Below, piece after piece: positions 10,551-22,316 of a stretch of 64,000 bases of DNA. Made by a program: the position numbers and the translations under genes. Below the pieces are notes generated by a model, which did no database searches, was not told the DNA's origin, and was given only the letters and a program-made list of their open reading frames with translations. The stretch covers positions 171,660,726-171,724,725 of the forward strand of contig NC_088780.1 of NCBI RefSeq assembly GCF_958450345.1. The letters are read 5' to 3'. The stretch's first letter is position 1; each line of letters starts with the position of its first letter. This DNA comes from Calliphora vicina (lineage: Eukaryota; Arthropoda; Insecta; Diptera; Calliphoridae).

Positions 10551-12130
10551 ATATAACTCAAACCGACTATGATGAAGCATCGGCCACCTTTTTTTTCCTT
10601 AAAAAGCTTTAAATAATTCATCAATGTTCACAATTTCATAATTAAAAAGTTTAAAATAATCTGCTGATATCTTTAATAAAGTATTTATTTGCATATTTAT
10701 TTGTTGTTTTTTTATTTGTCTACATACCATTTGATGGGACTTGAAAAACTCTTAAGTCCAACATTTTTTTTATGATCCAGCTCATTAGACCCAAAATATT
10801 TTGCGAAACATCATAAAACAAACCAAGGTTTAATTTGAGGGGCTAACAAAATCAGTTTATTTTTCAGTGAGTCGTTCCAATGTGTGCATGTATGTATGTA
10901 TGTATGTGTATGGTCTGCAATCAAGCAGTTTTATTTTATATTTTTTGTTGTTGTTTGGATTCAACTGTATAATAAGTTGCTGTTCTGGTGGCCAACAGTC
11001 GCTGATTGCAATTTAAAACTTGCCTTTCTGTTGCAACATTAACACCTACTAGATGATGGTGACGATGTTGATGTTGATGCTTATGCCTGTGTGACCTGTT
11101 CAACCCAAACCGCGTGTAATTTGGAGTTTCAACAACGATTTATTTTTCGTCAATCAATATTCGTAATTTGAATAATTCACAAGACAAATATGAAGCTTTA
11201 ATGGACAAACAACGTAATATTTTTCCAGAGTTGCCATTGCAGGCAGACACATATTGTTGTTTTCTAAATTAATTGGATTAATTGTTACCGCAATGTGTTG
11301 AATTATCTACAATTAAATACGAAAACAATATTTCGTACAGCTTGTAGCAGCTATATTTATATTCCTTAAGTAGTATTCCATGATTTCTTGGCAGTTTTTT
11401 GTCATATCCATAAAAATACAATTATTTCTTGCTGAAATTCCCTTACACGTTTAGTAGGCAATCATGTAAAGTTAAATATCTATGGGTGTGTGAATAAAAA
11501 TATACATGATGCATATGTATGTGTATATTTGATTGTACACGAGTATATTTGGTGTAGAGGGATTTCCCATGCAGGTAGTTGTCGAGTAAACACGGCAATT
11601 TAATGCGCGCTGCTTCGACGAGTGCAGATTGGATTGTAAGTCAATGTTTGACTTACGCTCTGATTGATTGATTGACTGACTGATTGCACAGCTACAACAA
11701 AAACAACATCAACGAAATATGTAATAAAAAAATTGTATGGCAGCTACGAAACAGCGAGTACTATGACGATGGTGGCCTTTCCATTCCCTCACACTAAATG
11801 AATGACTACATGGCTACGAGTACGACTTCCGCACTCCTTTTTCCTGTATGCAAGTCAATCATCAGCTAACCTTTCTAGCCACCCACCTAGAATCGCCAAC
11901 CAGCCTTTTAACTCTTTACACTTTCTTTTGCATTTGGCATTATTTGTCATACATCCACCATTCACTGCCCAAATTATGAAAAGGAAAAAAGTAGATGATA
12001 CACATCTCTATTAATGCAATGTCAGCATATTTTTTTCATTAGCGTACAAGTACATTGTTTCATCTTTTCCCTTTGTCAAAATCAAATCAAATTTAATATA
12101 TTTTGCATTAAATTCTTTCGAAGTTTAATA
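10551..12130. other. gene-free stretch, apparently single-copy
   Basis: Composition is more mixed here (GATGATGGTGACGATG near 11050, GATTGATTGATTGACTGA near 11660). The plus-strand frames at 11802-12196 are not recognised as protein. No element ends are seen. A GTAT run lies at 10887-10912. Confidence 0.45.
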
Positions 12131-12135
12131 TGGAC

Positions 12136-14340
12136 AATTCCACTATGTCGCACGGGACATTCGTACACATTTAAAGTGAAAAATAAGTCAAAATAAATAG
12201 AATTTTTAGTTTGACAAAAGGCTAAGTTTTATTTTGGGCAAGTTTTAATTTTCAAGATAATTGCAAAAACCGAGGCATTCGCACGGGACAAAAACAGAAG
12301 TCAATTTTGCGGTCAACCATTCGAATTCCAATTTTCAGCAAAACCAGAGGCAATATTTCAATGGGATTCATTTTAGAATATTGTGCATTGATGATTTGTT
12401 ATACATACTTTTTTTAAAATTAATTTTAATAACAGTCGCACGGGACATTTTTTTCCATCATGATATTAATGTAGTTGCTGTTGCCTTTTTACGAAATAAT
12501 ACATATGGGCAAATCCTGCGTGACGAACGTTTCATTCGTACACGTTTTCATATTTAAATATGAAAATTTTTTGGTTTTTTAAATAAGATACTTCCAACGT
12601 ATACTATACGCTATAGTGAGATTTAAGTGGAATTCCAAATGGCATAAGCTATTGCCTTTTAATTGCCATTTCTTGCGAAATAATTTATCGCAAAGTTTTG
12701 TGACGCACGTTACAAAAAGTGGAAGTAACATTAAAAGTTTAAGTGTTTATTCGTAATTTGAGCGAATTTGGCATAATAAAGCACACAAAATATTATTCCT
12801 AAAAGAAAGATGAATGAAAGAGAATTCTAATATAACTTATTTGCATGAACAAACATTTGCCGTTTTTATAAAAATCCGTTACGTGAAGCTCGTTACAAAT
12901 TATCCAGATGCTTGAAAAGTATCTCCTTTTCCGTGAGAAGTTGCGAAAAATTCCATTCAAAGTGAAATTACTCAAAATTTATTTGTTTTTAAATTGACTG
13001 GTCAAAAATATAGCTGTCAATCGAACCATCTTGTTAACATTTAAGTAATGATAAAAACACATTAAATTTTTTTTTTTTTTGTATAAAATTAAGATATCTG
13101 CGCTAATGTTGGATTTGGTAATAATTTTTGTATGAATGACCATATAAATACATTTAGTTTGTGTCGATTAACCGATTAACCGAAAATCCTTTTTTTTGCA
13201 CTTAAAAAAATGCTTTTGTATTTATTTATCCGTTTCAATTCAAATACAAATTTCAAATTAAAATTAGGTATTTTTTGAACATTGCAACACAAGTAGTCCA
13301 ACTGGGCTATACCTGGAATGCTGCTCACTTCTCTCCATTTTTTGTCTAAATTATATAACAGTCATACGATATAATTTTACCTTATTTATGTGATGTTGTA
13401 CATATATACATGATTTATTTCATTTATATAAGAAAAACTAATTTTTTAAATTTCACACTTACGATGTCGCACGGGATCGCACCAAAATCATAAATGTTCT
13501 TATTATACCCTTCACCTTCGTGAGAAGGGTATATATAAGGTTGTCATTCCGTTTGTAATTTCTACATTTTTCATTTCCGACCCTATAAAGTATATATATT
13601 CTGGATCCTTGTAGATAGCGGAGTCGATTAAGCCATGTCCGTCTGTCTGTTGAAATCAATTTTCTGAAGACCTCAGATATCTTCGGGATCCAAATCTTCA
13701 ATAATTCTGTCAGACATGCTTTCGAGAATTTTGCTATTTAAAATCAGCAAAATCGGTCCACAAATGGCTGAGATATGAGGAAAAAACCAAGACAACCTCG
13801 ATTTTTGACCTATTTTTGACCTATATCTGGATTACTAAGACATTAATATAGACAATATGGATATCTAATGATAGGTATTTCAAAGAAATTTGCAACGACG
13901 TATATAAGACCATAGTAAGATTGACCTACAATGGGTCAAAATCGGAAAAAAAATTTTAACCCGAATTTTTTTTCACCAAAAAAAATTGAAAAAACAAAAA
14001 AAAAAAAATTTTAAAATTTAAAAAAAAAAAAATTTTAAATTTAAAAAAAAAAATTGGAAAAATTTAAAATAACAATCGAAAAAAAATTTTTCCAAAAAAT
14101 TAAAAAAAAAACTGGAACAAAAATTAAATTTTGTTTACCTAAAAATATTTAAAATTTGGTGAAGGGTATATAAGATTCGGCACAGCCGAATATTGCACTC
14201 TTACTTGTTTTTCAGTAAAGTTTCTTTTATTTTAATTGTATTAAAAATCTCTGTTTGGACTCAATATTTGATAATCTTTCTGCATATGCTTTCGACGCAC
14301 TGATACCAAATGTTGTTTTTCAATGTCGCACGGGACATCG
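12136..14340. repeat. region with repeated GTCGCACGGGACA motif
   Basis: GTCGCACGGGACAT or a close form occurs at 12147-12160, 12278-12290, 12435-12448, 13466-13476 and 14325-14338. Looser variants are near 12520, 12695 and 12880. The first is preceded by GGACAATTCCACTAT, like GGGCAATTCCATATC before the related motif at 40574. A HINE-A element (13504-14212) interrupts the array. The motif spacing suggests the internal repeats of an unclassified TE. No coding sequence was recognised. Confidence 0.45.
13504..14212 (+). mobile_element. HINE/DINE-1-like element, subfamily A, copy 1
   Basis: It starts TATACCCTTCACCTTCG, with a GAGAAGGGTATA inverted partner. CCGACCCTATAAAGTATATA and GAGTCGATTAAGCCATG follow, then GTCTGTCTG. 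The end has the perfect hairpin ATTCGGC-ACA-GCCGAAT (14175-14191) before CTTACTTGTTTTT. The core closely matches the remembered Drosophila INE-1/DNAREP1 core. Its 3' third is almost pure A/T (13970-14150). Confidence 0.8.
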
Positions 14341-14344
14341 AAAT

Positions 14345-15184
14345 ATGTGATAATGCAAAGCAAAAACTAACAGTTATTTGCAATCGCATAGTTTCTTGTG
14401 CATTCTATTTTGGCTCTTTGTACCCTCAGGAAGATTTTAGATATCAAAAGTCAATGCATAATGTCTCTCTTTAAGAACTTGTATCAAAACAAAATGTGCA
14501 TTATAAATATTTAAATCAGAAAAGTTGCCCTTGGTTGACTTTGCATTCGAATATCTGGAAATGGGTGATGAATAAAAGGAAAATGTCCTTACATTATTTA
14601 AATTTGATTGTTTCCCTATGAAAATGGGATAAAACAAAGTGTTTTCAAACACTTTTAATTTTCTGGTCCCGGTGGACCTTTCGGTGGAAATGCCCATATG
14701 TATGTATATAACATTTTCTGATCCTCCCTCCATAAATATGTCTAAATATATTATGTATTAGCTTAATTGTATGTTGTGTATATGTATGTTCTGTTGTCCT
14801 TATTACCCTATTCGTATACATATAAGTACATATAAGTATGCATTAAATGTTGTAAGTCCAACACAATAATAACAAATTTGTAAAAAGATAAAATTTATAT
14901 TTCATAGCTGAAATATATTTAACATTTTGTATTGCTGAATGGTTGGTACCACACTTTATATTTCATTCCCAGTGAGAAAAAAGCTAGGGATTCACATTGT
15001 ATGCTTCTCCTTTTAAAAATATTCATACAAATTCAAAACTGTATTGCAATATAAAGTCGAATAAACATTTATTTAAAGTTCCACCAAGATTGGTTTTGCA
15101 ATTATTCCTCTCTATAATAAAATTTATTTAGCTATCTTTATTATAAACCACTTCATGGAACCTGAAGAAATTACAAAATATTCT
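14345..15184. other. gene-free AT-rich stretch
   Basis: No gene or TE boundary was seen. The minus-strand frame at 14437-14733 is not recognised. Confidence 0.45.
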
Positions 15185-15187
15185 AAA

Positions 15188-16252
15188 AAAATTCTAAAGT
15201 GAAGTAGTTTCACTGGGCTTCGCCCGGTAGCATTTACTAATGTTAGTTCTTTAAGTTTCTCCAAGCCACGCACACCAGCCTGTTCTTATTTATTTGCAAA
15301 TAAAATATCTAAATTTGTACTGCATACATTAGGGAGCTCTTTTATTACAGTTGACTGGACTCACAAAAAAAAAAGAATTTCCGAGTTTTTGTCGGAATTT
15401 TTGATTTTTTTTTTCTTTACAAACCATCTCCTGAAAATTTCGAATCGAATAAAAAAACAAGTAAAAAAGTATGGTCGGTTAAGCCCGACCATATAATATC
15501 CTACACTAAGCAAAAGAGCAAAAAAATTTTTCTTTTAAAATTTCAATAATTTATATTTTTGAGTGATTTTCGGCCTTATATGGGAGCTATGACCAATTAT
15601 GGACCGATCACCATGAAATTAGGTCGTGTGATTTATGTCTATATAAAAGTTTACTATGTTGAATTTTGTGAGTATACCAACGTTTTTAAGCGATTTATGC
15701 ACGTTAAAGTGATTTTCGGAAGCGGGTCTATATGGGAGCTATGACAAATTATAGACCGATCGTACCAAAATTTCGTGACATGAATTTTGTGTATATAAAA
15801 CTTATTTGGAGCGGAATTTGTGGAGATACATTTATAAATTAAACATTTATGACCGATAAAGTCCAATTTCGGAAGGACATTTGTATGGGGGCTAGGTGAA
15901 ATAATGAACCGATTTCAGCCAGTATCAATAGGCTTGGTCCTTGATCCAAATTTGATCGAAATATCTTCAAAATTGCGACCTGTACTCTGCGCACAAGGTT
16001 TACATGGACAGCCAGTCAGCCGACCAGACGGACGGACATCGTTTAATCGACTCAGAAAGTGATGCTAAGTCGATCGGTATACTTTAAGGTGGGTGTTAGA
16101 CTAATATTTTTGGGCGTTACAAACATCTGCACAAACGCATAATACCCTCCCCACTATGGTGGTGTAGGGTATAAAAAATCAGCCAAATCGCTCCAGCCGT
16201 TCTCACGTGATGACTCACATACATGGACCATTTCATTTTTATATATATAGAC
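15188..16252 (-). mobile_element. Helitron-like non-autonomous element split by HINE-B
   Basis: Read on the minus strand it starts TCTATATATATAAAAATG (near 16250) and has CACGTGAGAACGGCTGGAG. It continues past the HINE-B insertion to the hairpin-bearing ACCGGGCGAAGCCCAG (about 15210-15225). A TC start with a CGGGCGAAGCCCG-type 3' hairpin is typical of small insect Helitrons. The flanks join cleanly across 15451-16174. The exact 3' CTRR end is not certain. Confidence 0.45.
15451..16174 (+). mobile_element. HINE/DINE-1-like element, subfamily B, copy 3
   Basis: Starts AAACAAGTAAAAAAGTATGG, with hairpin TATGGTCGG/CCGACCATA. It ends GTGGTGTAGGGTATA. It is almost collinear with 3213-3930 but retains the GGGCGTTACAAACATCTGC segment also present in copy 2. 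It lies inside the Helitron-like element 15188-16252. Confidence 0.72.
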
Positions 16253-16254
16253 TA

Positions 16255-17069
16255 CACATGTGACTCTTTAAAGTCCGTTCTTTAGTTTTTTTTCTGAATT
16301 CATTAAGAATATACAAAATTCAAAATTGAGCTCTTAATTGTTATTGTTGCAGCGCATCATTCGCAGTCTTTTAGCTTTCTATTTTTAAAAATAACGACTT
16401 TAATGAAGAAAGAAAATCATATTTTATTATGTTTTTTGTCTATCTTGTAAAATTTAAAAAAGGGTTGATAGGCCCTTTTGCATTTTAGGTGACGATATAT
16501 AAACAAGTAAAGCTGGGTTTCCGCTGAAACTGAAAAACATTGGGGTTCGTCACCGTCTCGTTTCTGAATTGTTTTCGTTTGAGTTGAACGAATAATTCTC
16601 ATTCGCTAAAACATAAAAATTGTTCATCGGTTTTGAGTGAAAACATTTTTCCGAGCAAAAAAGTGTTTAATTAAAAAAAATACCTTTAATTTGATATACT
16701 TACATATTTTCTGTGTACAAAACCTAATATCTGATAATCTTGAATTTTTTGCTCATTCATTCCTGAAGCAGCATATATTTCCGTAAATATTTCATTGTAT
16801 TGTCAACATTCAATGGAGGATACGCAAACCGACAAATAAGCAAAACTTATTGATGCATAAGTATATACTTATGAACATTAAACCAGCCCTTGAAAATGTG
16901 TTTGCTTTGTATGGATGGCTCTTATTTTGTTCTTTTTTTTTAGTATATAAAACCAAACTGAGGCCAATCGGAGAACGTGCCGGAAAACGATTGAAAATTG
17001 TAAAATTTCTATTTCTATTTTCGAACAAGAGAACGAATAGCCAAGTTATAATAATTCAGATTAATTATA
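16255..17069. other. gene-free AT-rich stretch
   Basis: No gene, RNA or element terminus was recognised. The overlapping frames at 16810-17128 on both strands look like chance. Confidence 0.45.
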
Positions 17070-17370
17070 TGGGGCATTTCATGTCAAGTGAACCCACTTT
17101 TGAAATCGATGTCTTCCGATCGGGATGAAATTTGCACCAAGGTAAGTTCTATTAGATAGTAACCAGAGATCGAAAATAACTCGTCCTTTTAATTTGTTTT
17201 TGTTGTTTTTTAATGGTTTGATGTGATATTTATTATTCAATTATTATTGTTCTTAATAACTGTTACTTTCTCTTTTATTTACATACAACAGAGCTGTAAA
17301 TGAATCAATCATTTTTGAATTAATTCGCGAATCATTCACACAAAAAAATGAATTGAATGAAATTTGAGTC

Positions 17371-17515
17371 AATTCAAATGAATTTGGTAAAAATGAATTG
17401 CAATTCGTTTTCAATTCAAATGAATTGAATTGATTTTGAATTAATTCAAATGAATTTGGTAAAAATGAATTGCAATTCGTTTCCAATTCAAATGAATTGA
17501 ATTGATTTTGAATTA
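17371..17515. repeat. 72-bp tandem repeat in hAT subterminal region
   Basis: AATTTGGTAAAAATGAATTG recurs at 17381 and 17453, a period of 72 bases. Each unit is full of AATTCAAATGAATT dyads. Such subterminal repeats in hAT elements often bind transposase; that role is inferred. Confidence 0.7.
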
Positions 17516-17669
17516 ATTCAATTCATTTACAATTCATTTGAATTGAATTGATTTTGAATTAATTCAAACGAATTAGAAAAAAAATTAGCAATTCATTTCC
17601 AACTCCGACGCGAAATTCGCAGCATATTTAGCAGATTCTTCAATGTCATTAAGTATGCAGTATAATTAA

Positions 17670-17837
17670 TCGACGGTTAAAAAGTCTTCCTTTAAATATA
17701 ATGCGCCGTTACCATCGTCAGCTGGTGTTGAAAGATTATTTTCGTACGCCTCTATTCTAAACATCCCTAAACGTGGATTTCTTTCAGATGATAATTTTGA
17801 AAAGCTATTGTTGTTTAAGGTGAATGATGCATTCTAA
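17670..17837 (+). pseudogene. hAT transposase C-terminal dimerisation domain fragment
   Basis: An open segment of 55 codons ends at TAA 17835. It contains LPSSAGVERLFSYAS, then KRGFLSDDNFEKLL. This is the hallmark of the hAT C-terminal dimerisation domain (PSSA.VERLFS, then KR..L...NFE.L). Intact hAT transposases are usually 500-700 residues; only the last piece survives, after an in-frame stop at 17667. It lies on the plus strand within the element 17289-18513, consistent with a deletion derivative. It cannot catalyse transposition, since the RNase-H-like core is absent. The family assignment is firm; the clade within hAT is not determined. Confidence 0.85.
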
Positions 17838-18513
17838 TTAAATCTAATTAGCCTTATTTATGAAACTCAATTGTGTTTTGAACTACATACATTGTTATTT
17901 TTCCTGATTTTTGATTATTTTTGGAAGATAGTTTTATTTTTTTGAAATAAATATAATATAAATATTAGCAAAAAGTTTGTTGTTGGGTGGTCGTGGGTCA
18001 CAAAATTTCAAAAATTATTAATTGCTTCTTGAATATTAAATATGTTTTGTCGTTCAGTGTATTTCAAAATAAAAATCAGTTCTTCTTGAAGAAATAAACT
18101 CCAAACACCATGTTTTCATTGATCAGGCGCGTATACAGGACAAGGCTTTTCAATTTTTGTACTGGATATTTTCATTTTGGTAGGAGAAATCTTTCATTCC
18201 CCCTAGAGATCTGCTCTTGAATTTGATTGATTGCAACTCATTTTTGAATCATTCATTTGAATTGCTAATTCTTTTTTCTAATTCATTTGAATTAATTCAA
18301 AATCAATTCAATTCAAATGAATTGTAAATGAATTGCAACTCATTTTTACAAATTCATTTGAATTGAAAATGAATTGAAATTCATTTCTGCCTAATTCGTT
18401 TGAATTGATTCAAATTTCATTCAATTCATTTTTTCAATTCAATGAATTAATTCAAAATTTAGCTAATTCATAATGAATTAAAATCAAAAAAGAATGATTC
18501 ATTTACAGCTCTG

Positions 18514-19121
18514 ACATACAATAACATATTGTTAGTAATTTTTAAAAAATTATGTAAATAATATGATAAATATGAAGTATGAGTAACAGAAATGAGATTT
18601 TTTTTTTAATTTTTTATTAATCTTTTGAAAAATTTTATATATTTAAGCGTTGATTTGCATCATATGCATTTTTGCCATTTATTTTTGATGTTCGCAAATA
18701 AAACTCACAAGCTGACCTTTACGAAAAAAATAAATTATAAATCACTCATCCAGATTATTTGTGTTTGTTTCTTTTCTGTTTCTCTCAACCCCAAACCTAA
18801 AATGTTCTCGAATAAATCACTCTCTCAGTGATATATCACAAAAAATTACTTTTAAATGGCTGCGAATGAGAATTTACCATTGAAATGAAAGTGAACCCGT
18901 TATTTTCGTTCTCTGATAGTAACTCAGACACAATTTTTCAAAATTTGACATTTTGGCCAAGCAGGTGTTTTTTCTTATCCATGTAACTTATTACCTATTG
19001 TTCTTAGCAAAATGTGTCCGAAATAGTTTAGATAGCTCTTTTTTAGTCTTTAATATTTAAATTCATCTAATTTTTTTCCGAAATCAAAAACTTTTTTGAC
19101 TTTTTTTTCAAAATGTGTCTG
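18514..19121. other. remainder of the nested elements
   Basis: 18522-18915 is the right half of the middle hAT. 18924-19121 continues the outer element (CAGACACAATTTTTC, then AAGCAGGTGTTTTTTCTTATCC), which parallels 33418-33520. No genes. Confidence 0.55.
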
Positions 19122-19205
19122 AGTTACTATCCAATAGAACTAACCTTGGTGCAAATTTCATCCCGATCAAAAGACGTCGATTTCAAAAGTTGGTTCACTT
19201 GACAT

Positions 19206-19272
19206 AGGCAAACTGCTATGAATAAAATAAGACCTCTATCCACAGGAAATCTATTTTTTAAAGGGCAGGTCT
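19206..19272 (-). repeat. TAGACMTGCCC-family terminus
   Basis: On the minus strand this reads TAGACCTGCCCTTTAAAAAA, then ATAGATTTCC and AGGTCTTATTTTATTC. It is the same terminus as 41735, 37718 and the inverse of 39838. It abuts the GGGGCATTTC repeat. Confidence 0.55.
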
Positions 19273-19850
19273 AAACGAACAACACACTTGTTCGTTTTGG
19301 GTTTCTCTACAATCATACATACATATGCATATATGAATGTATTTGTGAGTGCATTTTTAGACTCCTGACCATATTTAGCCCCCATATGCAATGCGGTTTT
19401 AATAAGTACATGTTTATGGGAGTATTAGTATAGATACATGTACAGTGTATAGTGTATGTGTACGTTGTAAGTACATATGTTTGTAGATGAATTTAAATAT
19501 TATATTAGTTTAATTTTCCGTTAGTCACCCATAAAAGGTAAAGATGGAATACTCCCGGAGGAGTCTGTTTGCAGGTAGTCAAAGTAACCTCCACTTTGAG
19601 CAACATTTATTATTGAACATGAATTCTATTAAAATGTAAGTTACCGACTTTCACATATTTTGATAACAATGAATAAGTAATTTGTTGCTTCCATGTTTGG
19701 CCGAAGAGCATTATTATCTTTACACACATTCAGTGTGTTTGCACATCATGGATGAATGTACTCCTATGTACATACATATGTATTTGTATGTATGTAAGTG
19801 GCTCATGAACATCATCTGCACACATATTTGAGTATTTATATGAGTGTTAG
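19273..19850. other. gene-free stretch with TATG microsatellite words
   Basis: Nothing recognised except CATACATATGCATATATG-type simple sequence near 19315 and 19760. Confidence 0.45.
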
Positions 19851-19852
19851 GG

Positions 19853-19975
19853 TATCCAATCGAATAATCGAACAATTGCTTACGAATAATTATTCGAATA
19901 AATTAAAAAGTTCCATTTTCGAATAACGAATAATTCGAAAAATTGTATGGACAATGTAATAATCGAATAAACCCA
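19853..19975. repeat. CGAATAATTCG motif cluster with TAGGGT start
   Basis: The sequence begins TAGGGTATCCAATCGAATAA. It then holds repeated CGAATAA and CGAATAATTCG dyads. It resembles the motif-dense end of a TAGGG-type element; its partner end was not found. Confidence 0.35.
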
Positions 19976-20599
19976 ATACAAATAATTGATTTAATTTATA
20001 ATTTTGTTGCACCCAGAGCCCTGCATGGGTGACTCTATTTCTCACCCACAATGAGTAATCCATTGCTTTGCACTCAACTCAGTTTTTGTTTTGAATATTA
20101 TTTGCAAAGTGTACATACTTTTGATTTTAATAATTAAAATTTTTGTTCTACTCAATCATTGCGAGTATTATTATTTATGTGTACGTCTACATTCAAATCG
20201 AGTAAGTAAACAACTTACGTATATTAAAAGAATACAAAATAAATATTCTGAATCTAGTGAATCGAGTTTTAAATGCAAAACAAAAATAAATAATAATAAA
20301 AAAACATGAAATTTAAAACAGTGAGGTATTTCTAATTAAAAAAATACTAAACCGCATGATAAATCTTTAATTTATATTAGCTATGTTCAATAACTAAAAG
20401 TTGTTACTAGTTAGTAACAATTGTTACTGGAAAAGCGTTCATTTACTTTTTACTATTTTTGAGAATTTATGAGAGTAATTTTGTAAATTTTAATTTTATT
20501 CTCTCGTTGCAAGTATTTACTGGGAAAGAAAATGAACAGACCTATTATATTTTATTGTAAATTGGAACAGAATTCTAGCGAAGCTGTTTAAAGCCCAGC

Positions 20600-20774
20600 A
20601 TCCGTTTCCACTGTAACTAGCTTATTAAGCCATGAGTTCCCCTTTTTACACAAATTGAGCTGCCGAATCTTAGCAAAACCTGCAAGTAGCGCACCTTCAG
20701 AACAGGTTTTCTCTTGTGCCCGTAACGTAATTTCTGAAAAAGATGCTCCATTGCCTCAAATGATATTGCGGTAA
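20600..20774 (+). pseudogene. hAT transposase C-terminal fragment
   Basis: The frame reads FPFLHKLSCRILAKPASSAP, then SEQVFSCARNVISEK, and ends at TAA 20772. This matches the hAT dimerisation signature (L......L..PASSAPSERVFS.AG..I...R), with Q for R and a lost glycine. Residues after EK diverge, so the end is likely frameshifted. It belongs to a different hAT lineage from the fragment at 17670, which has PSSA.VERLFS. It lies in the same orientation inside the decayed element 20014-21939. It is inactive: only about 58 codons remain of an expected 500-700. Confidence 0.75.
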
Positions 20775-21766
20775 ATCAAATTATTTTTTTACACATGCAT
20801 CACAAAAAATACACAGTTGCAAAAGAAGGAGATGCTCTATATCTCTAAATAACATTTAAATATGTATAATTATTACATGAGTTACATTAATAAAATATAC
20901 ATGTAAACAATAATGCGTTTTATTTGTAATCTCGCTATAAAAATTCATAAGAATGGTAATTCGTTCAAAGAATTGCATTCTATTTAAATCACATAATAAA
21001 TTTCTCTATGATTGGATTCACTCGCTGTGAAACACTGAAATACTCTCAATACTCATATAATGCTATACTCATAGACAACAACTAGATAACTGAGAGCCAA
21101 AAACCCATGATACAACAACATAAAGTAGAAAATAAATTCTCAATTATACAATTCTTGTAACGTCAAACAAAAGAAAATATAAAAAAATATGAAAAAAATC
21201 AAAATCAAAGTTTGACGTTATAGGGCTAAATATTGAAAACTCTCCCTAGTGATTCTACCTTCTACAATTATTGTATCATGCAAAAACCTAAGTCTTTTTT
21301 CAGCAGTGTTGCCATATATATTTTGAAGAAAACTTTTTATTTAAAAAAAATAAAATTTTTTGGTGGTGGTAGTTCTACAAAAACAACAAATGGTCTTAAC
21401 AAATGTCAAAAAACAAAAATTAAACAAATATGTATTAAAACTAAATACAGTGTCGATAATTGAATAGTGAGGGCTTTACTTATTTATGCAAAATATAAAT
21501 ATTTTGTTAATTAGCTTTGAATGTATCAATATCTGAAGTATAAAAACAAGCTTTGACAGATGTTAGAACCAAACAAGCGAAAAAAGAGTAATCAGCTGAT
21601 TGACTGACTCCACCTTGTATAAATTCGCCTTGGCTATACTCTTTACATTCATGTATTTTACTTTATTTGTATTTTTTGTGAAATACATTTTTGTTTTGAA
21701 TAAATTATTATATTCATTCAAAAAACAATGAGTGAGTCAAAAACAATACTTGAAAAAAATGAATGT

Positions 21767-21892
21767 GCTGTTTTTCTATAACGAACGAGTGCTTTGAGTG
21801 GACGTTTTACATGGATTTTGTTTTTGTTACAATAACAAAACACATGTTAGTATTCGTTCGCTCAAAGTACTCGTTCGCTATAGAAAAACAGC
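21767..21892. repeat. subterminal hairpin in decayed hAT
   Basis: Arm GCTGTTTTTCTATAACGAAC (continuing GAGTGCTTTGAG) pairs with CTCAAAGTACTCGTTCGC (continuing TATAGAAAAACAGC). The arms are about 32 bases with few mismatches and a spacer of about 62 bases. Confidence 0.75.
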
Positions 21893-22316
21893 AAATAAAT
21901 GTTTTAAAATATTATTTAAGTCACTCATGCAGGGCGCTAATATACATATGTATACGTAATGATGTCTGATACATACATATGTATGTTTAACTAGCATTAT
22001 TTTTCAAAATTTTTTCTTAATTTGTTTTATGATGGGCTTTTTCTAAAAATGCCGCCTTGAGAAGCTACAATATGAAATTACATACATACATATGTTGACA
22101 ATTTTTATTTTAAACGAAAAAATGTTATTGTTTCTGAAATCCAACAAATTTCTAAAGTCATGTGTATGTATATGTTCATAAATGTTACCGAACTTAATTT
22201 AGTTATTCAGTATTTTGTATTGGATTTCGAAACCTGAAATTGTAGGGTCCATATAGGACGTAGTGGCCGTAATGCAAAAGAATGTATTAAATAATACTAC
22301 TCAAACTATTAGCTAA

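Larger units (their letters stand above)
17289..18513 (+). mobile_element. hAT deletion derivative, inner level of the nest
   Basis: The termini are CAGAGCTGTAAATGAATCA and TGATTCATTTACAGCTCTG. The perfect 8-bp TSD ACATACAA lies at 17281-17288 and 18514-18521. It keeps the end of a hAT transposase gene (17670-17837). Subterminal zones are dense in AATTCATTTGAATT-like dyads, including a 72-bp tandem repeat at about 17371-17515, mirrored at 18210-18480. Transposase N- and central domains are lost. Confidence 0.88.
17164..18915. mobile_element. hAT-like element, middle level of the nest
   Basis: The termini are CAGAGATCGAAAATAAC and GTTATTTTCGTTCTCTG. The perfect 8-bp TSD ATAGTAAC lies at 17156-17163 and 18916-18923 and fits nTnnnnAn. 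Without the inner element it would be about 520 bases, so it is itself a MITE. It is non-coding. Confidence 0.8.
17070..19205. mobile_element. GGGGCATTTCATGTCAAG inverted-repeat element, host of nested hATs
   Basis: About 95 bases at 17070-17163 (ATGTCAAGTGAACC, then GATCGGGATGAAATTTGCACC) recur inverted at 19122-19205. A third copy starts at 33329. Removing the nested insertion 17164-18915 leaves a short element whose GATAGTAAC reads on into CAGACACAATTTTTC, as it does at 33410. Confidence 0.65.
20014..21939 (+). mobile_element. decayed hAT element
   Basis: The left end CAGAGCCCTGCATGGGTGACT pairs with the right end AGTCACTCATGCAGGGCGCTA. No TSD remains. It carries a hAT transposase remnant (20600-20774). 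Near the right end there is a hairpin with arms 21767-21798 and 21861-21892. Sequence related to the CCATAGA repeat lies at 21066-21110. Confidence 0.6.

Noticed and set aside
13970..14150. Poly-A rich tract as a retroposon tail
   Set aside because: It lies inside HINE-A ahead of its terminal hairpin, so it is internal A/T expansion.
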